Assembly (NCBI GenBank): GCA_964580075.1
Contig: CAZOJL010000041.1
Coordinates: 1 to 22,618, forward strand
DNA from: VGWG01 sp964580075
GTDB lineage: Bacteria > Verrucomicrobiota > Kiritimatiellia > RFP12 > JAAYNR01
Direction: 5' to 3'
DNA length: 22,618 nt
Part shown: in pieces, positions 6,129-13,899 of the stretch
Layout of the letters: each line of letters starts with the position of its first letter
How positions within the stretch are numbered: the stretch's first letter is position 1
Made by a program: the position numbers and the translations under genes
Notes under the pieces: generated by a model
Told to the model about the DNA's origin: nothing
Database searches by the model: none
The model's input: only the letters and a program-made list of their open reading frames with translations

Positions 6129-7064
6129 ATGGGCGGTCTCATTGCACAACGGGGGTGGTGCCCGCTCGCGCTGATACGGGCGATGCGGCCCGGCCAGTGG
6201 ACCAAGAACGGCGTGGTGATGGCCGCCTATTTCTTCGCCCGCTGGGATCCGAGTCAGCAGGGACACGCTGCGGGATGGGGGGCGCTGGCTGCGGCGCTGG
6301 TAGCCGCCGCCGCCTTCTGCGCCGCCGCGAGTGCGGTCTACCTGGTCAACGACATCCACGACCGGGAGGCGGATCGCGCGCACCCCCAGAAACGCTCCCG
6401 TCCGTTAGCCTCGGGCGCGCTGGCCGTGACGCCGGCCGCCGCCGCCGCGGCCGCGCTCGCGGCGGCCGGCGTGGCGGCAGCGTTTGCCATCAATACCGGC
6501 CTCGGCGCGACGCTCCTCTCCTACCTGGGTCTGCAGGCGCTCTACACCTACGGATTGCGGCAGGTGGCGCTGGTCGATGCGTTCATCATCGCGATTGGGT
6601 TTGTGATTCGGGCCGTGGCCGGTGCGGTCGCGATCGACGTGCGGATCTCGCCGTGGCTGCTGCTGTGCGCCTTCTTCCTGGCCTTGTTTCTGGCCCTGTG
6701 CAAGCGGCGGCACGAAAAGGCTCGCTCCGACGGGGGCGAGGCCCGGACGCGGGAGGCGCTCGACGGCTATGATGCCCGGGTGCTCGACCAGGCGATCGCC
6801 GTGGTCAGCGCGGCGACGGTTGTCAGTTATGCGCTCTATACCCTTTCCGAAGAGACGATCACGCGCTTCGGCACCAACCGCCTCGGGCTGACCATTCCCT
6901 TCGTGCTGTTCGGCATCCTGCGCTACCTCGACCTGGTCTACCGGAAGGGCGGCGGAGAACGTCCGGAGCGCGTGCTCCTCACGGATCGGGTGTTGATCGT
7001 GACCATCCTGCTGTACGGGCTGACGGCGTTGACGGTGTTTCAACTGGCAAAAGGCGGTATGTGA
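6129..7064 (+). CDS. UbiA-family prenyltransferase, DPPR-synthase-like
   Basis: A 311-residue polytopic membrane protein of the UbiA superfamily. The aspartate motif N74-D-I-H-D78-R-E-A-D82-R-A-H-P, followed by R-P-L-A-S-G, binds Mg-diphosphate. A Y-x-Y-G-L-R stretch and several hydrophobic helices follow. The R-P-x-Q-W-x-K-N start and the C-terminal L-T-I-P-F-V-L-F-G-I-L-R-Y-L-D-L-V resemble decaprenyl-phosphate phosphoribosyltransferase (Rv3806c type), which joins phosphoribosyl pyrophosphate to polyprenyl phosphate. I therefore favour a polyprenyl-phosphate pentose donor over quinone or heme synthesis. I chose the ATG at 6129, one base after the DPM1-like stop; an upstream in-frame start at 6090 lies inside the preceding gene. 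ATG 6183 is a shorter alternative. The Shine-Dalgarno is weak, so translational coupling is likely. The gene overlaps the next one by a TGATG junction. Confidence 0.82.
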   Translation: MGGLIAQRGWCPLALIRAMRPGQWTKNGVVMAAYFFARWDPSQQGHAAGWGALAAALVAAAAFCAAASAVYLVNDIHDREADRAHPQKRSRPLASGALAVTPAAAAAAALAAAGVAAAFAINTGLGATLLSYLGLQALYTYGLRQVALVDAFIIAIGFVIRAVAGAVAIDVRISPWLLLCAFFLALFLALCKRRHEKARSDGGEARTREALDGYDARVLDQAIAVVSAATVVSYALYTLSEETITRFGTNRLGLTIPFVLFGILRYLDLVYRKGGGERPERVLLTDRVLIVTILLYGLTALTVFQLAKGGM

Positions 7065-8320
7065 TGGCGAAACGCGTGGTTTCAAATGCGGATCGTGAGG
7101 CGTTGCGGCGGGCGGCTGAGGCGAAGATGGCGGTGGCGGCGCACGCCGTCAACCGCGAACGGCGCGCGGCGTGGCTGGCGCACGACGCGGGGACGGGGGG
7201 ACGTCCGATGATCCTCGCCGAATGGGGCGGAATCGGCGATGAACGGAAACCGTTTGATGATCCGCACGGGCTGCGTTGCACGGACGAATGGGCCCGCAGC
7301 ATCGAGGCGCAGCTCCGGGGCGACGTGCTCCGCTTTGAACGGCTGAAGGACGACCACGTGGTCGAGCCGTGCTTCAATCTCAACTGGCAGGTCTCCACCG
7401 GCGATTACGGCGTGCAGAAGAAGACGCACACGGCCGACAACAACGGGCATCTCGGCGCGGTGCACTGGGATCCGGCGCTGGCCGATCTGGATGCCGACTT
7501 CGGCAAGCTCACGCCCCGGACGTTCCAGGTGGATCGAGAAGCCACGCTCGGCGATCAGGCGGCGATTGACGCCGTGATCGGCGACATCTGCCCGGTCCGC
7601 ATCCGCGGCTCCTTCTACTGGACGATGGGCATGACGATCGTCGCGATCGATCTGATCGGCCTCGAGAACCTGATGCTCGCCATGTACGACAACCCCGCCG
7701 GCCTGCACCGCCTCATGGCGTTCCTCCGCGACGACCATCTCGCCTTTGCCCGCTGGCTCGAACGCGAGGGGCTGCTGAGCCTGAACAATGAGAACGACTA
7801 CATCGGGTCGGGCTCCGAGGGGTATTCACGCGCGCTGCCGCAGGCCGGTTGGAAGCCCGGCGCCCCGGTGCGGCTCAAAGACTGCTGGGTGCTCTCCGAG
7901 TCGCAAGAGACCGTCGGCGTGGGTCCCGAACTTTTCGAGGCGTTCATCTTCCCCTACCAGCGGGACATCGTGCAGGAATTCGGCAGGTGCTACTACGGCT
8001 GCTGCGAACCTGTGAACAACCGCTGGCACGTCCTCAAGCGGCTGCCCAATCTGGCGCGGGTCTCGGTCTCGCCCTGGGCCGACCAGGCGTTTATGGCCGA
8101 GGCGTGCGGCACCGAGGTCGTTTTTTCCCGCAAGCCCAACCCGGCGCAGATCAGCACGTCGGTTTTCGACGAGCGGGCGATCCGCGTCGATTTGCGGACA
8201 ACACGCGATGCGGCCCGGAACTGCCGGCTGGAGATCATCATGAAAGACGTTCACACGCTTCACAACGACCCGGGCCGACTCGCCCGCTGGGTCGAACTCG
8301 CTCGCGAGGAATGCGGGTAA
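7064..8320 (+). CDS. Uroporphyrinogen-decarboxylase-like (UroD/MtaA superfamily) protein
   Basis: A 418-residue protein of the UroD-like TIM-barrel superfamily. In these proteins true heme enzymes are about 350 residues, and relatives such as MtaA and CmuA transfer methyl groups to or from corrinoids using a zinc-bound Cys/His site. Visible features are F-N-L-N-W-Q-V-S-T-G-D-Y-G, the E-N-D-Y-I-G-S-G loop, and Y-Y-G-C-C-E-P-V-N-N-R near residues 310-320, whose adjacent cysteines could bind metal. The N-terminal arginine motif of true HemE is not evident, so heme synthesis is unlikely. The ATG at 7064 overlaps the UbiA stop (TGATG), preceded by AAAGGCGG; a GTG at 7061 is an alternative. Position says it is cotranscribed with two lipid-linked sugar enzymes, but I see no biochemical link. 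No corrinoid protein gene is nearby. Confidence 0.72.
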   Translation: MAKRVVSNADREALRRAAEAKMAVAAHAVNRERRAAWLAHDAGTGGRPMILAEWGGIGDERKPFDDPHGLRCTDEWARSIEAQLRGDVLRFERLKDDHVVEPCFNLNWQVSTGDYGVQKKTHTADNNGHLGAVHWDPALADLDADFGKLTPRTFQVDREATLGDQAAIDAVIGDICPVRIRGSFYWTMGMTIVAIDLIGLENLMLAMYDNPAGLHRLMAFLRDDHLAFARWLEREGLLSLNNENDYIGSGSEGYSRALPQAGWKPGAPVRLKDCWVLSESQETVGVGPELFEAFIFPYQRDIVQEFGRCYYGCCEPVNNRWHVLKRLPNLARVSVSPWADQAFMAEACGTEVVFSRKPNPAQISTSVFDERAIRVDLRTTRDAARNCRLEIIMKDVHTLHNDPGRLARWVELAREECG

Positions 8321-8376
8321 ACCGGAGATCGCATCGAATTGCCCCGCGGCGAGGGATGCGTACAAGGGAGGATGCC

Positions 8377-9141
8377 ATGAATAGAGTATGGGTATGCGGC
8401 GCCGTTGTATTAAGCGCGTGCGTTGCATCGGGCCAGGCCTATGGCTACGGGGACCGGGGCCCCCTTTTAACCGACGACGCGCAGGTGACTGTTTACACAA
8501 ACAATACGACGGGTGGAGCGTCCTGGACGCCGCGATTCAATTGGCTCGGCAACCGCATTGCCGACTTCTGTGACATCTTTCATTTTGGGGTGGGGGTGAC
8601 GCATGAAAATCCGCTCACGGGACCGCTTACCCCGAGTTTTGGCGCCCACATGCAGGTCACCGACTACGGCCATCTCGGCTACGTGGTGTTTGGCGGCGCA
8701 GCCGCCGAATGGGAAGGACGCGGGTTTGGCGCCTATTCAGAAATCCGGAAAATCAGCGGGTTCGGCCCCTGGAAAAAGTGGGACGTCCGGCAGTCGCCGG
8801 GCGCGGTCAATTTCTACAAGGATCCAGAACGAAGCCGTCGCTGGATGGCGCGCATGTACAACGAGGAGGGGTTCGCAGGTGAATCGGCCCATCTTGTCGT
8901 GCACGCGGGCGACGGCGACCGGGGCCATACGTGGGAGGATCATCCGCGCGGATGGCATAATTACGCCTATACGGGTTTTGATCTGGCCCTTCCAATTGGC
9001 ATTCCCTACACCCCCATTGACAGTCATCTGGGGGTTGCCCTCCGGTTCGGGGTGGATACATCTCAGGTGTTTGATTTCATCCTGGGAATCGTCGGAATCG
9101 ATTTCTGGCACGACGACTTGCGAGAGGCGGATGTGCGCTAG
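8377..9141 (+). CDS. Exported protein of unknown function
   Basis: A 254-residue protein I do not recognise. The N-terminus (MNRVWVCGAVVLSACVASGQAYG) is a typical signal peptide; cleavage is likely after AYG or nearby, and a lipobox-like SAC is also possible. The mature part is rich in glycine and aromatic residues, with short alternating hydrophobic stretches (AHMQVTDYGHLGYVVFGG, YTGFDLALPIGIPYTP, HLGVALRFGVDTSQVFDFILGIVGIDFW) that read like beta strands. An outer-membrane-associated or beta-rich envelope protein is a guess. The ATG at 8377 has a strong AAGGGAGG Shine-Dalgarno; the same frame is open much further upstream, but that part is antisense or shadow of the UroD-like gene. The next gene starts 20 bases after the stop, so the three exported-protein genes probably form an operon. 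Confidence 0.75.
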   Translation: MNRVWVCGAVVLSACVASGQAYGYGDRGPLLTDDAQVTVYTNNTTGGASWTPRFNWLGNRIADFCDIFHFGVGVTHENPLTGPLTPSFGAHMQVTDYGHLGYVVFGGAAAEWEGRGFGAYSEIRKISGFGPWKKWDVRQSPGAVNFYKDPERSRRWMARMYNEEGFAGESAHLVVHAGDGDRGHTWEDHPRGWHNYAYTGFDLALPIGIPYTPIDSHLGVALRFGVDTSQVFDFILGIVGIDFWHDDLREADVR

Positions 9142-9161
9142 TGCGGAAACGGAAGGAACGG

Positions 9162-10136
9162 ATGATGAAGACGGCAATGCGAATCATCGGCCTGGCGCTG
9201 ACCGCTCTCTGTGCCGGGTGTCTGTCGCCCGGGACAAGCAAAACGGCTGCAGCGGCGCCGGAGACCGGGATGGCGGCGCCGGAACGGAACCCCTGTTCCG
9301 CCTCCATGACGGGCATCGCCGCCGGAAGCTTCCAGATGGGAGACGCGTTGGGCGACGGGTGGGACGCGGAGTTGCCCGTCCACACGGTGCATGTCGGCGC
9401 CTTCTGTATGGATAAGATCGAGGTGACGTGGCGTCTGTGGCAGGACGTGTGCAACTGGGGCGCGTTACAGGGCTACGATCTTTCAGACGTCGGGTCCGGC
9501 AAGGCGGAAAACCACCCCGTGCACTCGGTCAACTGGTATGACGCCGTCAAGTGGTGCAATGCGCGCAGTCAGAGGGAAGGCCTCACCCCCTGCTATAGAA
9601 CCCGCGATGGCGCGGTGTACCAGACGGGAGAGCAGGACGATATTGTCTGCGCATGGACGGCCGACGGCTATCGTCTGCCGACCGAGGCGGAGTGGGAAAT
9701 GGCGGCACGAGGGGGGCGCGCGTGTCAGCGCTTCCCTTGGGGCGACACGATTCAACACAGCCAGGCGAACTACGCGAGTGCCCCGGATGTGCGTTACGAC
9801 GTGAGTCCGACGCGGGAGTGCCACCCGGCGTATGCCACCGACTGGCCTTACACCAGTCCGGTCGGAGCCTTTCCGGCCAACGGGTACGGCCTGTACGACA
9901 TGAGCGGCAACGTCTGGGAGTGGTGCTGGGACGGGTTCGGCCCCTATGCGCCGGGTCGCGCAACGGATCCTCACGGAGCTTCAGCGCCGATGGGCCAGGA
10001 TGCGTGCCGGGTGGTCCGCGGCGGCGGCTGGATACACCAGGCGCGTTACGCGCGCGTTGCCGGTCGCAACTTTGACTGGCCCGACGTCCGAAACGGCAAC
10101 ATCGGGTTCCGGACGGTCCGCCGCTGGGCCTATTAA
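9162..10136 (+). CDS. SUMF1/FGE-fold lipoprotein, catalytic cysteines absent
   Basis: A 324-residue exported protein with an almost full-length formylglycine-generating-enzyme-like (SUMF1, C-type-lectin-like) domain. Markers are I-A-A-G-S-F-Q-M-G-D near residue 50, M-D-K-I-E-V-T-W-R-L-W, H-P-V-H-S-V-N-W-Y-D-A-V-K-W-C-N, Y-R-L-P-T-E-A-E-W-E-M-A-A-R-G-G, Y-G-L-Y-D-M-S-G-N-V-W-E-W-C and V-R-G-G-G-W. The active FGE Cys pair should follow R-G-G-S; here the stretch is R-G-G-G-W-I-H-Q-A-R-Y-A-R with neither cysteine, so sulfatase maturation is unlikely and binding or a structural role is likelier. The N-terminus has a signal peptide ending L-C-A-G-C, a weak lipobox. The ATG at 9162 follows GGAAGGAA by about 6 bases; a GTG at 9141 is less likely. 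Confidence 0.85.
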   Translation: MMKTAMRIIGLALTALCAGCLSPGTSKTAAAAPETGMAAPERNPCSASMTGIAAGSFQMGDALGDGWDAELPVHTVHVGAFCMDKIEVTWRLWQDVCNWGALQGYDLSDVGSGKAENHPVHSVNWYDAVKWCNARSQREGLTPCYRTRDGAVYQTGEQDDIVCAWTADGYRLPTEAEWEMAARGGRACQRFPWGDTIQHSQANYASAPDVRYDVSPTRECHPAYATDWPYTSPVGAFPANGYGLYDMSGNVWEWCWDGFGPYAPGRATDPHGASAPMGQDACRVVRGGGWIHQARYARVAGRNFDWPDVRNGNIGFRTVRRWAY

Positions 10137-10150
10137 TGACAGGAGCGAAA

Positions 10151-11530
10151 ATGGACGGGTGCGAACTGAACAGGCGACGAGGCGGACTCCGGGGTTTCCG
10201 GATCCCGGGCGTGCTCGCCGTTGTCGGACTGGCCGTGATGTCGCTCGGAGCGGCTGACGTGCCCCAGGAAAGCGCGGAGGGGATCGGGGTCATGCCGAAT
10301 CTGACGCCGACCCTGACGGTCACGGCTGAGGTGGACGGGCAGCCGGTCGATGCGCTTGTGGTGTACGGCAAGAAAACCTATAAGACGCCCTGCACATTCA
10401 CCCTCCAGACTGGCCAGGAGTACGACGTGACGGTCTCCTACACACCCGAGGCGTCGGACCTGGGTTATGTGCCCGCAGTGCTGTCGGGTGAGGTAGACTG
10501 GAAGGGGCCGCGCATGCGGCGGGTGGCGCTCACGCGGCAGCCCGGGCCGGTGGCGGGGCAGGGGTGGGTGGCCGATCTGGGGGGCGGCGTGTCCGCGGCG
10601 TTGGCCTGGATTCCGTCGGGGACGACGACGCTGGGCAGCACGCGCGAGGAACATGCGTGGGCGTTGGGGCCGCAGGGGCAGGGAGCCGTGCGCAAAGGGC
10701 AGTATGGGGCCGCGTCAACGGAGGCGTTCGAAGTCGCGCGGTTTATCAACGATGGCGTGCCGATGCCGGCCGACATACAGGAGGGCTTCTGGCTCGGACA
10801 GACCGAGGTGACGCTCGAGCAGTGGCGGCAGTTCATCGAGGACGCGAATTATCGGACGGACGCTGAAAAGAAGGGGCTGGCGTGGGCGCATGACCTGAAT
10901 CGGGATGGGACATGGCGACATATGATCGAGCGGAATTGGCAGAATCCGGGGTTCACCCAGACTCAGGCGCATCCCGTCGTGTGCGTGTCGTGGAACGACG
11001 CCAAGGCCTTTTGCGACTGGCTGACGGAGAAAGAACGAGCAGCCGGGCGGTTGCCGAAGGGCGTCGTCTACCGCCTTCCCGGCGAGGCCGAGTGGGCCTA
11101 CGCCTGCCGCGGAGGGCGTGAGGGGACGCTGTTCTGGTGGGGCGATCGGCTGACCGACGGCAACAGGCGGATGAACGGCGCGGGTTCCGAGCGGGCCCCC
11201 AACCGGAAACGGTATCTTCAGCGGTATTCCTGGGCGGACGGGTACTTCTATACCGCGCCCTGCGGATCGTTCGGCCTGAAAGGCAGGAACGGATACGGGC
11301 TTTCCGACATGATCGGGAACGTGTGGGAATGGTGCGAGGACAGCTACGATCCCACGGGGGCGCATGCCGGGATCTGGACGCAGGACGCAAACCTGCGCGT
11401 GCTTCGCGGGGGATCGTTCAGCAGTGTGCCCGGCTTTCTTCGTTGCGCATTCCGCTTCAAGAATGTACCCTCGTATGCGTCTGCAGACGTCGGTTTCCGT
11501 TTCTGCCTCACGTCCGTGCAGCAGTGGTGA
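10151..11530 (+). CDS. Exported SUMF1-domain protein with N-terminal PEGA-like domain
   Basis: A 459-residue protein with a signal anchor or signal peptide (basic start, then IPGVLAVVGLAVMSLGAAD). Next comes a beta-rich segment at about residues 50-130 (T-V-T-A-E-V-D-G-Q-P-V ... T-P-C-T-F-T-L-Q-T-G-Q-E-Y-D-V-T-V-S-Y) that resembles a PEGA domain, then a SUMF1/FGE-like domain from about 150 to the end. The SUMF1 signatures are F-W-L-G-Q-T-E-V-T-L-E-Q-W, H-P-V-V-C-V-S-W-N-D-A-K-A-F-C-D-W-L, Y-R-L-P-G-E-A-E-W-A-Y-A-C-R-G-G, Y-G-L-S-D-M-I-G-N-V-W-E-W-C and L-R-G-G-S-F. The FGE cysteines after R-G-G-S are absent (S-F-S-S-V-P-G-F-L). I chose the ATG at 10151, 5 bases after AGGAG; an ATG at 10136 overlaps the upstream stop and lacks this site. 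It is the last gene of the exported set. Confidence 0.84.
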   Translation: MDGCELNRRRGGLRGFRIPGVLAVVGLAVMSLGAADVPQESAEGIGVMPNLTPTLTVTAEVDGQPVDALVVYGKKTYKTPCTFTLQTGQEYDVTVSYTPEASDLGYVPAVLSGEVDWKGPRMRRVALTRQPGPVAGQGWVADLGGGVSAALAWIPSGTTTLGSTREEHAWALGPQGQGAVRKGQYGAASTEAFEVARFINDGVPMPADIQEGFWLGQTEVTLEQWRQFIEDANYRTDAEKKGLAWAHDLNRDGTWRHMIERNWQNPGFTQTQAHPVVCVSWNDAKAFCDWLTEKERAAGRLPKGVVYRLPGEAEWAYACRGGREGTLFWWGDRLTDGNRRMNGAGSERAPNRKRYLQRYSWADGYFYTAPCGSFGLKGRNGYGLSDMIGNVWEWCEDSYDPTGAHAGIWTQDANLRVLRGGSFSSVPGFLRCAFRFKNVPSYASADVGFRFCLTSVQQW

Positions 11531-11623
11531 GTCCGTTGCTTCCGGCGCTGCGCGTGTGCCCCCGCCCGCGGGGCCGGCGAGGGCGCGCGGCAACGACGCG
11601 ATAGGCAGCGGAGGAGTCCGGTT

Positions 11624-12100
11624 ATGAGTCGAACCCAAAAAGAATTGAAAGGCGTCACTCAATTAGGCAGCGGCAAGACGGTCTATTCCGGCCGTTACGA
11701 TCCGGGTCTGCTGGAGACGTTCGCCAACAAGTATCCAGAGCGCGACTACTGGGTGACCTTCACCTGTCCCGAGTTCACCTCGCTTTGTCCGATGACAGGC
11801 CAGCCCGATTTCGGGACGATCACCATCCAATACGTGCCGGGCGCGCGGTTGATCGAGAGCAAGTCGCTGAAGCTATACCTCTTCAGTTTTCGCAACAACG
11901 GTGATTTCCATGAAGACTGCGTGAACATCATCCTGAACGACCTCGTGGCCGCGATGGCCCCCCCGTACATCGAGGTGGCGGGGCGCTTTCTGCCGCGCGG
12001 GGGCATCACGATAGATCCATATTGCAATTACGGCCGGCCGGGCACGAAATATGCCGATCTGGCCGAGTCGCGCTTCCGCACCCACAACACGTTGATGTAA
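11624..12100 (+). CDS. queF: NADPH-dependent 7-cyano-7-deazaguanine reductase
   Basis: A 158-residue cytoplasmic enzyme of the tunneling fold that reduces the nitrile of preQ0 to the aminomethyl of preQ1 for queuosine in tRNA. Length and sequence fit the short single-domain (B. subtilis) type. The catalytic cysteine is C55 in F-T-S-L-C-P-M-T-G-Q-P-D-F, with D62 as proton donor, and the NADPH-binding E-S-K-S-L-K-L-Y motif is intact near residue 77. The ATG at 11624 follows GAGGAG by 7 bases. It would normally be next to queC, queD and queE; here two restriction-modification genes intervene. No preQ1 riboswitch-like sequence was recognised in the 93 bases upstream, although a CCCCGCCCGCGGGGC-like hairpin-forming stretch is present. 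Confidence 0.95.
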   Translation: MSRTQKELKGVTQLGSGKTVYSGRYDPGLLETFANKYPERDYWVTFTCPEFTSLCPMTGQPDFGTITIQYVPGARLIESKSLKLYLFSFRNNGDFHEDCVNIILNDLVAAMAPPYIEVAGRFLPRGGITIDPYCNYGRPGTKYADLAESRFRTHNTLM

Positions 12101-12108
12101 AAGCTTTT
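12099..12108. promoter_or_regulatory. AAAAGCTTTT palindrome at the queF/restriction junction
   Basis: A perfect 10-bp palindrome begins within the queF stop codon and ends 19 bases before the endonuclease start. It could be a weak operator or simply an A/T-rich boundary of the inserted DNA; nothing else in the 27-base gap resembles a promoter. Confidence 0.25.
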
Positions 12109-12127
12109 CTGAATGAGCGAGGAAACA

Positions 12128-12769
12128 ATGGAAAATGTATTTGATCGAAATAAACACGTCTATCACAATGATGATTTTTCGGAAATGTTAAAAGACGCTG
12201 TGCGTTTTTTCCACGGCACACCGGTTTTTGGGATTCCACCGCCTGAATCGTTCTCCGGATCCGGCGTTTATGCGCTGTACTATATCGGATGTAAGGGGCT
12301 GTATAGTAAATTTGGAAAGGAGATCAATCGGACTTCATATTCTGTACCGATCTATGTGGGAAAAGCCGTGCCCCCGGGTTGGCGGCAAAGCCGAGCGTCG
12401 GGAGACCGCCCTCAGGCAAGAAGTTTATTCAATCGTCTTGTGCAGCATGCACGCGGCTTGAATGAAGTCAGAAATTTAAGATCACATGAGTTTGCCTGCC
12501 GGTTTATGATTTTTGAGGGAGACGTCGAAAGCATGATTCCTGCTGTGGAGGCCGCCGTGATCGCCCTTCATACGCCGTTATGGAATAGCGTAATCGATGG
12601 TTTCGGTAATCACGATCCTGGAGTGAAAAGGAAAACAGGGCGTCTGTCCGCTTGGGATGCCCTGCATTCTGGGCGTTCATGGGCGAGCCGAATTGAGGGT
12701 GAAATACCGAAGTCGGCCGAGTTAAAACGTCGCGTAACCGATTATCTGGTGGGATTACGATGCAGATGA
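12128..12769 (+). CDS. Eco29kI-family type II restriction endonuclease (GIY-YIG)
   Basis: A 213-residue GIY-YIG nuclease. The core is G46-V-Y48-A-L-Y-Y ... I75-Y76-V-G-K, then N-R103-L-V-Q-H107, E141 in the V-E-A-A-V-I helix and N153 in L-W-N, followed by D-G-F-G-N-H-D-P-G. These match, within one residue, the active-site positions I recall for Eco29kI (Y49, Y76, R104, H108, E142, N154), an enzyme cutting CCGCGG. The family assignment is strong; the same specificity is an inference. I chose ATG 12128, preceded by GAGG at 6-7 bases and giving the expected length, over ATG 12113, which lacks a Shine-Dalgarno. The 3' end overlaps the methyltransferase start by 10 bases. The gene is clearly richer in A/T than queF and queD, consistent with horizontal transfer. 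Confidence 0.9.
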   Translation: MENVFDRNKHVYHNDDFSEMLKDAVRFFHGTPVFGIPPPESFSGSGVYALYYIGCKGLYSKFGKEINRTSYSVPIYVGKAVPPGWRQSRASGDRPQARSLFNRLVQHARGLNEVRNLRSHEFACRFMIFEGDVESMIPAVEAAVIALHTPLWNSVIDGFGNHDPGVKRKTGRLSAWDALHSGRSWASRIEGEIPKSAELKRRVTDYLVGLRCR

Positions 12770-13899
12770 TCGAACTTTTTAGCGGATGTGGCGGGTTGGC
12801 AAAGGGGATGGAGAACGCAGGGTTCAAGCATCTCGCCTTCATCGAGATCAATCGTTTTGCTTGCGAAACGTTACGCCGTAATTTTGACCCCGGGATCGTC
12901 CATGAAATGGATGTGCGGAATTTCGATTTCTCATCCATGGGCGAAGTTGATCTGATCGCAGGCGGGCCGCCTTGTCAGCCTTTTTCACTCGGAGGTTTGG
13001 CCAAGGCATACGACGACCATCGAGACCTGTTCCCACAGGCGATCCGGGCAATTGGTGAATTGGCACCCAAGGGATTTGTTTTTGAGAATGTGAAAGGGTT
13101 GCTTCGAAAAAGCTTCGCCGATTATTTTGACTATGTCGTCTTGCGATTGACGTTTCCTGATTTTGCGCTTCGCAAGAAAGAATCTTGGCGCGATCATCTG
13201 GAACGATTACGAGCCGTGTCCTATCCTCGATACGCAGGATTGAAATATCGGGTTCACTATAAGCTCGTTAACGCCGCAGATTACGGCGTTCCACAGATTC
13301 GCGAGCGCGTTTTCATTATTGGAGTGCGTTCGGATATTAAGGAGGAATGGTCCTGGCCGGCTCCAACGGTGAACAATAAATCATGGCGGACAATCCAGGA
13401 TGCCTTGTGCAGGGTGCCCGATCCGCAGACACCACATGGGCTGAAAGATCATGTGTTCGTCGGTGGCGCGCGTGCCTATCCAGGGCATACGGGAAGTGAG
13501 GTCGACAAGCCGAGCAAGACCCTAAAGGCGGGTGCGCACGGCGTGCCGGGTGGAGAAAACATGATCCGCTTCAAAGACGAGTCGCTACGATATATGACTG
13601 TGTATGAGGCTAAACTAATACAATCCTTCCCTGCTTCATATGCCATCTGTGGTACATGGGGCGAGGCAATGAGGCAGATAGGGAATGCGGTCCCGGTCAA
13701 GCTTGCCGAAGTGATGGGGCGTAGCATGTTCCGCTTGTTGTCTGCACATGATAGGTCTAAAGACAGAGATGAAAATCTGAATCCCACACAGCCGTATCGA
13801 ACGGGCACCGATGGCAATCTCCTGCTTTTCGAATCCACGAAGAAATACTCGGTAAAACAAAGGGCGGTGCAGAGTGGATGTGGTTCCAGAAAACGTTGA
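12760..13899 (+). CDS. DNA (cytosine-5) methyltransferase of the Eco29kI-type system
   Basis: A 379-residue C5 cytosine methyltransferase, the cognate protector of the preceding endonuclease. Motif I is F-S-G-C-G-G-L (SAM binding, residues 7-13). Motif IV is G-G-P-P-C72-Q-P-F-S with the nucleophilic cysteine, motif VI is E-N-V-K-G, motif VIII is Q-I-R-E-R-V-F-I-I-G and motif X is Q-I-G-N-A-V-P-V-K-L-A. The target-recognition region lies between about residues 200 and 290, including the R-A-Y-P-G-H-T-G-S-E-V-D-K-P-S-K-T block. The enzyme appears intact. It overlaps the endonuclease by 10 bases and the queC frame by 26 bases. The last 40 or so residues beyond motif X are basic and probably dispensable. 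Methylation of CCGCGG is predicted only by association. Confidence 0.93.
   Translation: MQMIELFSGCGGLAKGMENAGFKHLAFIEINRFACETLRRNFDPGIVHEMDVRNFDFSSMGEVDLIAGGPPCQPFSLGGLAKAYDDHRDLFPQAIRAIGELAPKGFVFENVKGLLRKSFADYFDYVVLRLTFPDFALRKKESWRDHLERLRAVSYPRYAGLKYRVHYKLVNAADYGVPQIRERVFIIGVRSDIKEEWSWPAPTVNNKSWRTIQDALCRVPDPQTPHGLKDHVFVGGARAYPGHTGSEVDKPSKTLKAGAHGVPGGENMIRFKDESLRYMTVYEAKLIQSFPASYAICGTWGEAMRQIGNAVPVKLAEVMGRSMFRLLSAHDRSKDRDENLNPTQPYRTGTDGNLLLFESTKKYSVKQRAVQSGCGSRKR

Noticed and set aside
11531..11623. Possible preQ1 riboswitch ahead of queF
   Set aside because: No preQ1-I or preQ1-II aptamer core was recognisable; only a GC-rich hairpin without conserved loop bases.
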